Positions 45,173 to 56,000 of a DNA stretch of 64,000 nucleotides are shown here, piece by piece. The number at the start of each line of letters is the position of its first letter. Position 1 is the first letter of the stretch. Source of the DNA: an uncultured Lachnospiraceae bacterium (GTDB lineage: Bacteria > Bacillota > Clostridia > Lachnospirales > Lachnospiraceae). The stretch is from the NCBI GenBank assembly GCA_910583835.1, contig CAJTYM010000008.1, positions 35,997 to 99,996 of the forward strand. Direction: 5' to 3'. Position numbers and translations under genes: made by a program. The notes under the pieces are model-generated. The model searched no databases. It was given only the letters and a program-made list of their open reading frames with translations, and was not told the DNA's origin.

Positions 45173-48100
45173 TTAATTTATCATCAGTTCTAACTGGGTT
45201 ATGCGTTGTTTCAAAGCTGCGTTTTCCCGGTAAAGCTTTTGGATCATATGCGTATTCCAGGAAATGAATTCTGTGTAAATGAGCCCCATGGGGTCGGGGC
45301 AGCCGCAGTAATCTTCATCGTCCGGGCAGTCTGCCATCTGGACAAATCCGCCGAAATCCTTGGTGGTGAAACCGTGGGAGAGGAATGTGTCCCGAATCTG
45401 TTTGGCGCCAAAGCCGAAATGGAATCTGTCAGAAGTCCCATTGTTGAACTTGAAAGCACATGGATTTAGCGCCAGAAATACGTCATCGAACTCATCTAAT
45501 GGCTTGAAAGAATTCTTCAGACGTTCGTCTGAGGTGACGGCTGTCCCGGAGGCGGAATGTAATGTGATGGCTTGCCCACGGAGGACTAAAGCATCGCAAA
45601 GCCTGTCCCCGACAGATAAGTTATTGTTTTTATACTCCAATAAAGACCTGGAATCAAGACTGAGAAATTCGTTTCCCACTATGCTGCCATCAATGTTAAG
45701 GCGAACGACCTCTTTTTGATTGTTGGAGATGGATATCCCATCCGTTGCTATGGATATGAAAATTTTGGTGGTTTGGTCTTCCAAGGAGAAGCCACTATAT
45801 GAAACTGTGGCGTTAGTGCCAATAGTATTGCTGCAATATAAAACGCCATCTGACATAGAGGCGTTTCCAAACCGTCCATGTGAAGAAATTTCACCGTCTT
45901 TGATGACGGAGAATAAATCGGGGTGGGCGCTGTTAAAGCGAAATCCATCTGTTCCCAGATAAATTCCATGTGCATTCGTTCCATTTAAATTGAGAATGTT
46001 GTTAGACAATGACGATTCACTGATGGTAAAGCCACCAATGGTACCTCGTTCTGCTATGAGTTCTCCCCTAAAAGAACCGTCCGTAGCATGGATTGTGCCA
46101 GTGAATTCCCCATCGGTGGCATGGACAATGCCGGTAAATTCCCCATCGGTGGCATAGACCGTGCCGTGGAAAGTCCCATCGGTAGCCTCGACAGTTCCGG
46201 TTACATGCAGGTTTCCATCCCGGTCGCAATAGAAAATGTTTTCATTCTCTGCAGCCGCGGCATTGCGTTTGGAAATCTGAAAGAGCCTGGTATTATTGGG
46301 GTTGATGCTCACAGTATTCTTGCTGTTCGTTATGGCGAGCCCATTCTTATCAAATTTGAGCGAGCTGTTCTCGTTGTAAATGCCGAGATTTTCCCCGAGG
46401 ATGAATCTTCCGACAATCGAATCGGCGATTACGCCGTAGCCAGCCATTTCCTTGCGGGTCTCGGGGTCAACGTAATAATACTTGCCAATTGCGCTGTGGA
46501 TAGTCTGCCAGTTATCGTTGGTAAGGAAGAGTGCATTGCGGTTGATTTTCAGCTGATGGCTGTCATATCCGTCTGCGATATCGTCAAAGGCACGGCAGAG
46601 GATACCGTTTGCATCAATGACTATCTCCTGTGTCAGGGAGTCGTTGACCAGTTTCGTTTTCGTTGCATCAAGACCATTTTTTACCCAGTCCTTTACCTGC
46701 GCGGAAGTGGCAACTGTGTGCTGCATCTGCTGCTTGAAGGAAGCATAGGAGGAGGAGAGCGAGCCGGCGGCGCTGAGGACGGACTGCAAATCAGAAATTC
46801 CCTGGGAAGTCCTTGTCAGTGTTGAGAATTCCACGCTGATGGAAGCGGAAGCATCGAAGGTAATCTGGTAGGAGAGCAGCCTTAAATGGTAGACAGTATC
46901 ATCCACCATCAGATGTATCCAGTTCCCTGTCTGGAAATCCCGCGCAAAATCACTGAATTCCGGCAGGATGAGCAGGTTGTTGATGTCTGCGCTCACCTCA
47001 AACTGCATGTTTCCGGCTTTTACTAATTCTTTTTTGGCTGCTGCAAGCAATTCTTCCGTCTTGGTAATAATCTCGGAATCTGTGAGGTTGCTGCTGACAT
47101 AGTTGTCATTCTTGTAAGTATCTTCACGCCGGTAGGAGCAAAATGTAACCCATAAGCTGCCAAGGGCTGTTTTCAGGTTTAAGTTCTTTCGTTCCGCTTC
47201 CTGAACAGATTTCAGATGTTCGTAAATATTTGTAACGATACCAAGCTGCCTGGTTTTATCAGCTATCTCAGCATCGATGTAGTCGATGCGGCTGCGGTAT
47301 GGATGGTAAAATCTGTCGTATAATTCCGTGCCCATGGCAGACGCATCTTGTTCGGAACGCACATTTTCGATGATTGCCAGGCAGCTTTGGAATGAGGTTT
47401 GTATGCCGCCCAGATAATCTCTGTTGTAGAGTTTTAATTTTGCGGCAAATTCTGTTTCCGTCAGACTCATGTCAGTAAGGGGCTTGGCGTAGTTGTCTGC
47501 TTTCGCAAGTTCTTTTGCTAATTTCTGGCTGAGGAAATTCTCAAGGTCAGAATTGATGGAAATGGAGAGCGTTGCCTGTCCGCTATGCTCCTTGTCGGCA
47601 ATTTCTGTAAGCAAGATGGTACCTTGCCATTTTTTGACGCCGTTTTGCACGGTAAGGGAGGTGTTTTCCGTGGAAATCTTATACAGCGCGGTGTTGACAT
47701 ATACCCGGCAGTAATTTTCCACCGCGCGGTCTACCGAGGACAAGACGGCAGTGTCCGCATTGGCAACGCTGATGGGGCTTAAATTTTCGGCAGTCAGATG
47801 GGCGAGCGTGTCTTCTAAGGTCTCCTGTTCCGTGACAATCGTGGGGAACATGGAAGACTGCAGGAAGTACTGCAGGTCTGTATTTTCATAGAGATATTTG
47901 ATGATGTTCTTGTATCCCTGTACGCAGTTTCGCCCATTTTCCACGGTAGTCTCAATGGGATGGTATTTATCCGTGGCAGCGCCCGCAAAATCCTGTCTGC
48001 CGAACATGCTGTTGATATTGCTGATGATGCCATTGTAGACCGATAAGTCCGGCATGGGAAAAAATTTGTTATGATAGGTATCTGTATAGGCTTGCTGGTA

Positions 48101-49042
48101 GTTCTCCAATTTTTGCACTAAATCGGGGGGCATTTCCCTTTTTGCCTCCGGGGAGAAATAATAGAGGTAATTGCTGCCATCGGGGTTGAGGCTGGCAATG
48201 GCGTCGGTGATGACGTCATCCCCGCCCTCTACATGGAAGCAGTTCTTGAGGGAGTCCTTATTGCTCTTGATAGCAGCGGATTTGGCAAGGTTGTCTCTGG
48301 AAATATAGATGGACGTGTCTTTGCCGTAAGCCCCGTCAAAGTCTTTGCTCCCGCATTCCGGGCATACATCGGTAAATTCACCCCGGTATCCGCATTTTTG
48401 GCATTTGTTGCAGAGGTCGTAGGCGTTAATGGTCCTGGTTGCCGCGTCAAACGTGAACAGGCAGTTGTACTGTTTGGCAATTTCCCCTACGAGCGCATCG
48501 TAAACGGTCGTGCCAGACAGGGAAAATTCATACCAGGCGGTCAGTTCTTTTAAATGCTCATCCACATGGCCGATGGAGTAGTGGCCCGCCTTGTCAAGGA
48601 TGCGGTGCAAAAGGGAAGCCGATTGTGGGGAGTCGCGGTAAAAAACTGTGGGAAAATCCGGGTCATAGTCGTCCCGGGCAATGTCCGCTTCCGTGTTGAT
48701 TTCAATGTCATAGAGGTTTATCTGGGACAATTCCGATTCGCAGAGCGAATGGCAGGTAACTTTCTTGACCACATCCTGTTCTTCGCTTTTTTCTATCTGC
48801 ATGTCAAAATATTCCTCATACTCGGGAAGGTAGACGACATTGTAATCGTTGATTTTGTCCCAGACGTCACTGTCTGTGTCCTGCGCATGTACCGTAAATG
48901 ATAATTCATTGGGCGCATTAAAATGATTGGCGTAGACCATGTCAGAAACGGCTACGGAACCAATATTTTCATAGGTCCGGCGTTTTATGACCACGGTAGG
49001 TATTTTGATATTGAGGTTGTTCTTGTAAATTTTTTCTGCCAT
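45173..49042 (-). CDS. Tal-like tail protein with S74 self-cleaving chaperone C-terminus (module II)
   Basis: A 1289-aa homologue of the 21935-25351 protein. The N-terminal Tal-like region again carries the inserted zinc ribbon near residue 207 (CQKCGYRG...CPECGS). The middle is helical. From about 965 there are repeats of the type HATDGEFTGTI, a beta-helical shaft. From about 1168 there is an S74 intramolecular chaperone with the cleavage motif TSDERLKNS, ending in a short coiled coil. The start is placed at ATG 49042 (MAEKIYKNNLNIKIPTVVIK), aligning with the module I protein; the longer frame to 49087 would overlap the preceding gene. Confidence 0.84.
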   Translation of the reverse strand: MAEKIYKNNLNIKIPTVVIKRRTYENIGSVAVSDMVYANHFNAPNELSFTVHAQDTDSDVWDKINDYNVVYLPEYEEYFDMQIEKSEEQDVVKKVTCHSLCESELSQINLYDIEINTEADIARDDYDPDFPTVFYRDSPQSASLLHRILDKAGHYSIGHVDEHLKELTAWYEFSLSGTTVYDALVGEIAKQYNCLFTFDAATRTINAYDLCNKCQKCGYRGEFTDVCPECGSKDFDGAYGKDTSIYISRDNLAKSAAIKSNKDSLKNCFHVEGGDDVITDAIASLNPDGSNYLYYFSPEAKREMPPDLVQKLENYQQAYTDTYHNKFFPMPDLSVYNGIISNINSMFGRQDFAGAATDKYHPIETTVENGRNCVQGYKNIIKYLYENTDLQYFLQSSMFPTIVTEQETLEDTLAHLTAENLSPISVANADTAVLSSVDRAVENYCRVYVNTALYKISTENTSLTVQNGVKKWQGTILLTEIADKEHSGQATLSISINSDLENFLSQKLAKELAKADNYAKPLTDMSLTETEFAAKLKLYNRDYLGGIQTSFQSCLAIIENVRSEQDASAMGTELYDRFYHPYRSRIDYIDAEIADKTRQLGIVTNIYEHLKSVQEAERKNLNLKTALGSLWVTFCSYRREDTYKNDNYVSSNLTDSEIITKTEELLAAAKKELVKAGNMQFEVSADINNLLILPEFSDFARDFQTGNWIHLMVDDTVYHLRLLSYQITFDASASISVEFSTLTRTSQGISDLQSVLSAAGSLSSSYASFKQQMQHTVATSAQVKDWVKNGLDATKTKLVNDSLTQEIVIDANGILCRAFDDIADGYDSHQLKINRNALFLTNDNWQTIHSAIGKYYYVDPETRKEMAGYGVIADSIVGRFILGENLGIYNENSSLKFDKNGLAITNSKNTVSINPNNTRLFQISKRNAAAAENENIFYCDRDGNLHVTGTVEATDGTFHGTVYATDGEFTGIVHATDGEFTGTIHATDGSFRGELIAERGTIGGFTISESSLSNNILNLNGTNAHGIYLGTDGFRFNSAHPDLFSVIKDGEISSHGRFGNASMSDGVLYCSNTIGTNATVSYSGFSLEDQTTKIFISIATDGISISNNQKEVVRLNIDGSIVGNEFLSLDSRSLLEYKNNNLSVGDRLCDALVLRGQAITLHSASGTAVTSDERLKNSFKPLDEFDDVFLALNPCAFKFNNGTSDRFHFGFGAKQIRDTFLSHGFTTKDFGGFVQMADCPDDEDYCGCPDPMGLIYTEFISWNTHMIQKLYRENAALKQRITQLELMIN

Positions 49043-49070
49043 AATGAGTCCTTTCTTGGAGGAGGACCTG

Positions 49071-49841
49071 TCAGTCAAGTTCTCCAAACCAGTCTAATTG
49101 TTTGTGTGATATTTCTTTGAGGTTTATCCCGAATCCAGAGTAGCCGCTCTGCAGCAGAAGTTCCGCATTTTTTATTTTGGAAATTCGTTTGACAGAATCC
49201 ATAAATGCGTTAATCTTCATATCCCATATTTGTGCGTGGCTGTACTTGAACCCTGCGCTGTTGACCATTGCAGACACCATGTTTTTCAATGCGGAATGGT
49301 ATTCTTTGTCTTTGTTCCGCAGGTAATCTTCCCTTGCGTCTTCGATGAGAATCATTTTGGTGGATTCATTTGCAGGGACTTTCTCATCTTTATGGATGAA
49401 ATGTACTTTGCGCAGATAATCTGTAATCACCTGGTAAGTAAACTCGTCAATTATGATTTCTTCTTCCCGGACGTCACCGGAAAAGTTTTTTTTCTTAACC
49501 TGCAGCAGCAGTGGGGGCTCGTCTTCCTTGCGCTGCACAAGTTCAAATTTTTTGAAATCCAGGTCCCCAAACAGGATAGAAGTTTTTTCCTGCGGGTAGA
49601 AATTATACAGAAATCCATAAAACAGTTCAAACGGCGTAATTTTTGTATAATCAAGGCCGATGTCCCAAAGCTGCCATTTCATGGACTGCGGAGTTGCCGT
49701 CAAATGGTACAGCAAGGAGTAATACTCGCGTTCCCCATAGGTGCATATCTCGTCCAGCGAAGGCTGGTGGATTGTAATATGCCTGGATACGGCAAAATCC
49801 TGCCCGCGGTACAATTGTAGTTCATCATTTTCCAAATTCAT
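49071..49841 (-). CDS. Tail-associated protein of unknown function
   Basis: A 256-aa protein (MNLENDELQLYRGQDFAVSR) that I cannot assign. It is soluble, mixed alpha/beta, and has a charged stretch KKNFSGDVREEEIIIDEF and a C-terminal helical part (SAMVNSAGFKYSHAQIWDMK). Its place between tape measure and Tal-like protein is where many phages carry a tail assembly or adaptor protein. Module I has no counterpart: there TMP1 is followed directly by the Tal-like gene. ATG 49841 is chosen over the in-frame GTG/TTG just upstream. It is preceded by leader motif copy C. Confidence 0.65.
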   Translation of the reverse strand: MNLENDELQLYRGQDFAVSRHITIHQPSLDEICTYGEREYYSLLYHLTATPQSMKWQLWDIGLDYTKITPFELFYGFLYNFYPQEKTSILFGDLDFKKFELVQRKEDEPPLLLQVKKKNFSGDVREEEIIIDEFTYQVITDYLRKVHFIHKDEKVPANESTKMILIEDAREDYLRNKDKEYHSALKNMVSAMVNSAGFKYSHAQIWDMKINAFMDSVKRISKIKNAELLLQSGYSGFGINLKEISHKQLDWFGELD

Positions 49842-49957
49842 CACCAACTTTCTGTTTTTGTAGCTAAGGAAATACGGATAAAATCGGTATTACCTCAGGG
49901 ATATAAAGTATCTGCAGGCCTGCAGAAGGGCAGGGCGGGAATGCAGCTTTGCCCTTG

Positions 49958-50040
49958 CCCTGTCCTATATAACTTAAAAATGTACCTTGACGCCAGGGTA
50001 CAAAGTAGCGGATGATTTCCGAATGTTGATTTTTTTCTGC
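49958..50040 (-). promoter_or_regulatory. Tail-gene leader motif, copy C (before the 256-aa protein)
   Basis: Minus strand: GCAGAAAAAAATC, ATTCGGAAATCA, CTTTGTACCCTG-GCGT-CAAGGTAC, TTTTTAAGTTATATAGGACAGGG. It directly follows the TMP2 stop codon. Confidence 0.6.
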
Positions 50041-50061
50041 AGGTTTGGTGAGGTGTCTGCG

Positions 50062-53000
50062 TTAACGCTGATAGAATCTGGCATTGCCGATGCCATTGCC
50101 CATGGCGTTGGAGATGACTGCTTCCGTGATGCATTTCGTGGTCTGTCCATTTTGGCAGATTTCCTCGCGCAGCTGTTTGCCAAATGTTTTGGGGTCGTTT
50201 ACCCCATACATGGTGATGCCGCCCAGGTCAATGCTTACATTCTGATTACCCATATTGCCGGTTAGCGTTGGCAATGTTTTAGGAAGGGAATCCTGCACCG
50301 GGGCAAGAGATGCTTCCTGGAATAAGGTAAGGGGTTCAAAATTCAGCAAAGGATTATTCGTATCAATGACAGCTTTGTTTAGCAGATTTTCCTTAATCTG
50401 CCTTTGCGCTGCATTTCTGTGCGAGGGCAGGCTTTCCAGGGCTGTTGCCGTTGGTTTCTTCGGGGTATCTTTGGCAGGAGCAGTGTTATAGACAACTTCC
50501 TTCGTGTAACGTTCTGGTTTTGAAGTAAGGACTTGTTCTGCAGTCTGTGCCTTTTTAATGGCAGATTTTATAATGGCAGATTTTTTGTCAGAAGATGTTT
50601 TCTTATCCTTGCCGGACGTTTTGTTATTGGAAGTCTTTTTACCTTTGGAAGAATTTTTATTCTTAGCTGAGTTCTTATTTGCCATCGGCGTTTCCGGCTT
50701 CTTTCCATTTGCGTTTTGCGCGGGTGGAGCGGGGGCTGCCGCTGTGGTTGTCGCGGAAGCGTTTGGGAAATTTGTCTGCACTCCCTTGATTAATTCTTCC
50801 AGCGTGGAACTCAGCCCATCATCGATGGATTTCAGGGTAGTGATGATGGATTCGTTGTCGGAACCAAGCAATTCTGCAATGCTCTCCAAAATAATGTCTG
50901 TGTTGTCCAGTTTCTCGTCAAAGAAAGCTTCCATGTCATCGTACATTTCATCCAGCATATTTTCTGTGTCGGACAGGTATTTATCATACTGGGCGTCTTT
51001 TAAGTCCTGTTTTGCCTCGGCAAGTTCCATCTTGATTTTCTGTATCCGAGTGCGGTTTTCTTCGGTGTCATCGTTTGTGGAATATGCGTCCATGCGCTTT
51101 TGCAGGGTGGCGAGGTCTTTCACTTTCTGCTCAATCGTGCGCTGGTATTCGTAGGCGTCTTTTTCCGTGTTCATGAGCTCTTTATATTTGGAGATAAGGC
51201 TGCTGACCTTTTCAAGCTGCGTGTCGTATAAATCTTTTATGAGTTCTTTTTGTTTTTGCAAGGTCTGGTTTGCAGCGAGGTTTTTTTCCTGTATCTTATC
51301 TTCGAGTTCACGTTTTCGGGCAATGACGTCAGTATCCGCTCCATTTAGTTCGCCCTTTTGTATCTGTCCCATCAGTTTGGCATATTCTTTCTTATATTCT
51401 TCTGCCTGTTTCTGGTAGGCCTGAAAATTCTTCTGCTGGAGCATAAGCGTGGCTTTTCCGTATTCTGTAAGGCTGCCGGCGTCTTTGTCTGTCAGTTTCT
51501 CATTAGCCATCATCTCAATGTAATAGTCTGCTTCCGTGTTAAGGCGTTCCATCGTTTCCATAGCATCGTCAAACAGATTCCATTGCAGGCTGTGGTACGC
51601 TTTGTTGTAATTGATGATGGACTGCGCAGCCTCGTTGATGGCGTTGGTTACGCCGTCAATTTCCTGGGTCATCTGCATCCACTGGGAGGAACCCTCTTTG
51701 ATGTTCCCGGCGGCTACGGCAGCGTTTAGCCGCTTCTGGAGTGCCTGCCGTTTCTTGATGAGATTTTGTTGTTTGTTCTCTTCATTGGCAAGCAGGGATT
51801 GGTATATGTTCAGATTATCTTTCTTCCTGCCGCTGGACTCATTTATGTCTAACTGGCTATTGAGTTCTGTCTCTTTCTGGGTGTTTTTATAGAGTGTGTT
51901 ATCCCATTTTTCAGAGATATTGGAGAATTTTTCAAGCGCCAGGTTGGCAATCTCCGTCCGGGAAGTCTCTGCAAACAGGTTGGCCGTTTCCCTATCCCGC
52001 TCGAGGGCGTCCCTGTGGGCGTTGTAAGTGGTACAGGCTGCCAGCAGTTTACCTTTGTCATTCAGTTTTGCAGCGGCATTTAGCAGACTAGCGCTAATTT
52101 TTTTCTTGGATTTTACACAGGCCTTAATTTTTTTCAGCAGCGTTTTATTTTTAGAGGTCTGCTTGAAATTCTTCAGTTTTTGCGATGATTTCCGGATATT
52201 TTTCTTATCATCGGAAATGGCTTTTTTGTAGAAACCCTTCTTTGCTCGTGTGCTGTTCATTTTTCCCTGGATGAGTGTATTTTTTGCAGTGGTATCTGTT
52301 TCGTTGCCTAACTCTGCGTCAAGGAATTCTATTCTGGAATCCTTTTTGGCAGCTCTTTCTTCTGCTTTCTTGCCGGCAAGGGCAGCAGTTGCCGCGGCTG
52401 TCTCGAAGATGTTCTTTTTTAATTCAACAATCGACTTATTGTTGGCGTCAATTTTCTCCTGGTATTCCCTCCATGCCTGGGAGCCTTTGGGAACCGTCTT
52501 TTGCAGTTTGCTGAGTTCTGCATTCATTGACCGGTAATAGGAAATCTGTTTCCCATTGGCGGCGTTTATCTTTGCGTAATCTTTGGCGGACGCCATGAGG
52601 CCTCTTGCCTCTTTGTATTCGATGTTAGCCTGAGAGCGGTCCTTGTTGGCTTGCGCTTTGGCAGAAAGTTTATCGTATTTGGTAATGGTAAGCTCTATGC
52701 GTTCACGTGCAAGCGCTTCCTGTTCCTTTTTCAGGTCCCTGACAGCCTCCCTGCAGGCGAGGGCTTTTTCATACCATTCCTTGTATTCCCGGATGCGTTT
52801 TTTCAAGTCCTCATCTGTGATAGTCTCAATATCCAGGCTTCCGTTTTGTATCTGCGACACATATTTCCCGTCAAGCCCTACGCTGTTTGCCTTTTCCAGA
52901 TATTTCTCCTCAGCCTTGTTCTGGGTGTTAATCTGCTTGCCTATTTCTGCGATTGCATTGGCATACGATTTTCCCCGGTCTTTGAAAGACTGGAAGGCTT

Positions 53001-56000
53001 CTTTGGCGGCATTCTTGGCCTCGTCAATGCGGGACTTGACGCGGGTGATAGCAGTCTCTATGAAGTTGAAAGTCTCCGGGGTCTGCGTCTTTTGGGGTGT
53101 GGAACCGCCGTTGCTGGTGCGGGGCAGTGTGCGGAGGTGGATAGGGGTTTTGTCTTCATTTTTATGCGCTTCTTCTAGGTTTTTTAATTCCTGTTGCGGT
53201 GTGAGTGTTTCGTAATGGTTTTGGGCGCCTCCCTTGCCCGTCCCATCGTTCCCTACGTTTACGGCATTGGCAAATGCGGCGGCATCGGCTGCGCCGTAAT
53301 AATACTCTATCAGTTCTTTAAGCTGATCTCTTTTATCGTTCACTCCCAAGTCGGAATTTGCTGAGAAAATCTGTTCCTGTATAATGCAGTCCATGATTGC
53401 GTATTTTACTTCGTCAACGGCGTTGGCCTCATCCATTAAGTTTATAACGGAATTGATAGAGTCTTCATTTATGCCGTCTTTTGTCAATGCAAGCGCTTTC
53501 AGGCTCAGATCCTCAATTTGGTATTTTGCTGTGAGTTTCTGTTGTACGAGTTCTTCGGCATTGTCTATGCCCATAGCATCCAGCTGGCTGATATAATAGC
53601 CTTTATTCGTTTCCGTCAGGTTTGCGAGAAAATTGTTGCTGCCGATGTAGGCGGTCGCCAGTTTGTCTGTAGCAGCCTGCACCTCGCTTAGAGAAGAGGA
53701 AGCGTTGCCGAGGACGTTAACATAGTTGTCCCATTCTGCAGTCTGTGCTTTCAGTCCACTATCCATGCCGGCAAAAGTCTCGGCGCCGATGGCAGAGCCA
53801 GGATCCTGCTGTTTGGCATAAAGGTTTCCGGTAAGCCCGGACATGCCCTTTTCCATGGCAGCAAGCTGGTCTGTCGATGACACGAGCTCATTTACCTGAC
53901 CGATGACTTCCTGAACCTTCCTGGTACTGTCTGGCTCAATTCCGAGATTGGCGAGGAAAGTGTCTGAGCCTTTGGTATCGCGGAATGTTTCCATGGTCAG
54001 CTGTCCTGCCTGGGCAAGCGCCAGGAGGTCGTCTTTGGTGGTCTTTAGGGACTCGTCCTCCGTGGTGTCGAGGGAGGCCCAGACTTCGGTGAAGGAGGGG
54101 AAGGTGGGTTTCTCGGCGTTTTTATACAGTTCTGTGGCATCGCCTATGTTTGTGGCATTGTCAGTGTGTTTATTCCAAATATCAACTTTCTGAGAGGTGT
54201 CAATTCCCAAATCTGCAAAAAGGTCTTTCATTTCACTTTCTGTGCTGCCAAATTTTTCAGCAGCATTTTTAATAGCTTCGTTATATTTTAATTCCCAGTC
54301 CTCATCTATCTGGAATCCAAGGTTAAGGCGGACGTCTTCTCTTTTCTGTCCCAACTTTCTTGCAATTTTGCCTGTAAGTCTGTCAATCTTAGACTGATTC
54401 TGGTTTGACAGGTCGTCAGGGTTCAATGTAAGCAAGGATTTATAGGCATTTGCAATGACCTGCCTGTCAGAGTCGTCCAGGTCCATGAGCGGCAGGAGAA
54501 TGCTTTTTCGCACCCATTCGTACGCTCCGCCGCTGTTTTCCATCTTCTGAGTAACGCTTTTGTCGAGGTTGGAAACCATGCCCAGAACAAAGTTTTGTAT
54601 GTCCTCTCCGGATTCGTTTTCCCCCAGGCTTTTGAAAGCAGATTCTGACTTTGTTGCGGTCTCCAGCGAAGGCAGGAAATCCTTCCATGCCAGTTCGGCC
54701 TCCAGGTCTGCCATTTTCTGCTCTTTTGTTTCATCGTCAATCTTTTCCTCGATGAACTTGATGGCGCCTTCTGACTGTTTTTTGATTATGTTAAACAGCT
54801 GTTTTTTTTCTTCAGTATGCAGCGGGGTGGTGTTGAGCTGGAAGTCAAATTTCCCATCGCTTCCAACGCCCATAAGGCTGCTTGGATCTAAAAGCCCATT
54901 CAACTGCATTTGCCTGTCGGTGTCAAGGGAGTTATTGAATTCTTCCAGTGCATCGTAGATGGCCTCATAATATTTGGAGTCTGCCTCGTTGGCTAGGTCG
55001 CCGGATATTCGGAAGATGTCAAGGGGTTCTTTTTCGCCATCTGGGGTTGCTATATTGCCCTCCATCAGGTTCTTAATAGACTCAAGTGAATGGAGGGTAT
55101 CCTCGTAGTGCGTCCCATCCGTTTCTGCTTCTTTTACTTTGACAGATACGCCCTTCAGCAATGTGTCAAGGTCCTGGGAGATTTTGTAGCCGTTCAGTTC
55201 TTCCTCTGCCTTGAGCAGCTCTTCCAGGTCCTCTGCGGCAGTGTGCCCATTCCGTCCGAGCGTGAGGAGGGCATTGCCGTTGTCATCAATGCCATTCCGC
55301 AGCGTGGGGAATGTCTCAGCCAGCTGGTTGGTGATGTCGAGGTAGGACTTGTAGTCTTTGTCTGAAAGCGAGAGGTTCTTGTTGTTAGTAGTGTCTACGC
55401 CTTTGGACAGCCTGTCATAGGAAGCCCCGAGTTCCTCAGCGGCGTCCCTGTGGGATTTGTAGCTGCTGTTGAGGTCATCAATCCTCGACTGCGCAGATTC
55501 GGCTTTCTCAAGGGCAATCTCATCGGCGTGGATCCAGCTGTCTACGGCGTTGACGACATACTGCACCCCTTCCATGACGGCTGTGAACAATAGCATGTTG
55601 CCCGCGGCTGCCAGCGCCTGGAATGCCATCTTGCCAGCCCTGGCGGATAAGGTCTGTGCTTTGAGGGCGGCATTGTGCTTGAGGGCAGACTGGCGCATGG
55701 CCTGGTTGGCGTTGATGACCTCTTGTTCCGTGATGATCAGCCCTTCCATCTGCTGCCCCAACTGGACCAGGTATTTTTGGTCTGCAGGTTTTGTATCATA
55801 TAACTGCTGCCAGGTGCTCTGCCCTGTAGCGACATCTGTAGCCATATTTTTAATGGTTCTTGTTGCACTGGAGACATTGCCGCTGTCTATTTCAGGCATT
55901 ACATTCCAGAGCTGGCTTTGGAGGTCTTTTTTGGGAAATAGATTTTCCTTCAGCAGCCTCCCAAAACTTAGGGCTTGACCGGAGTTATGCCGGGAATCCC

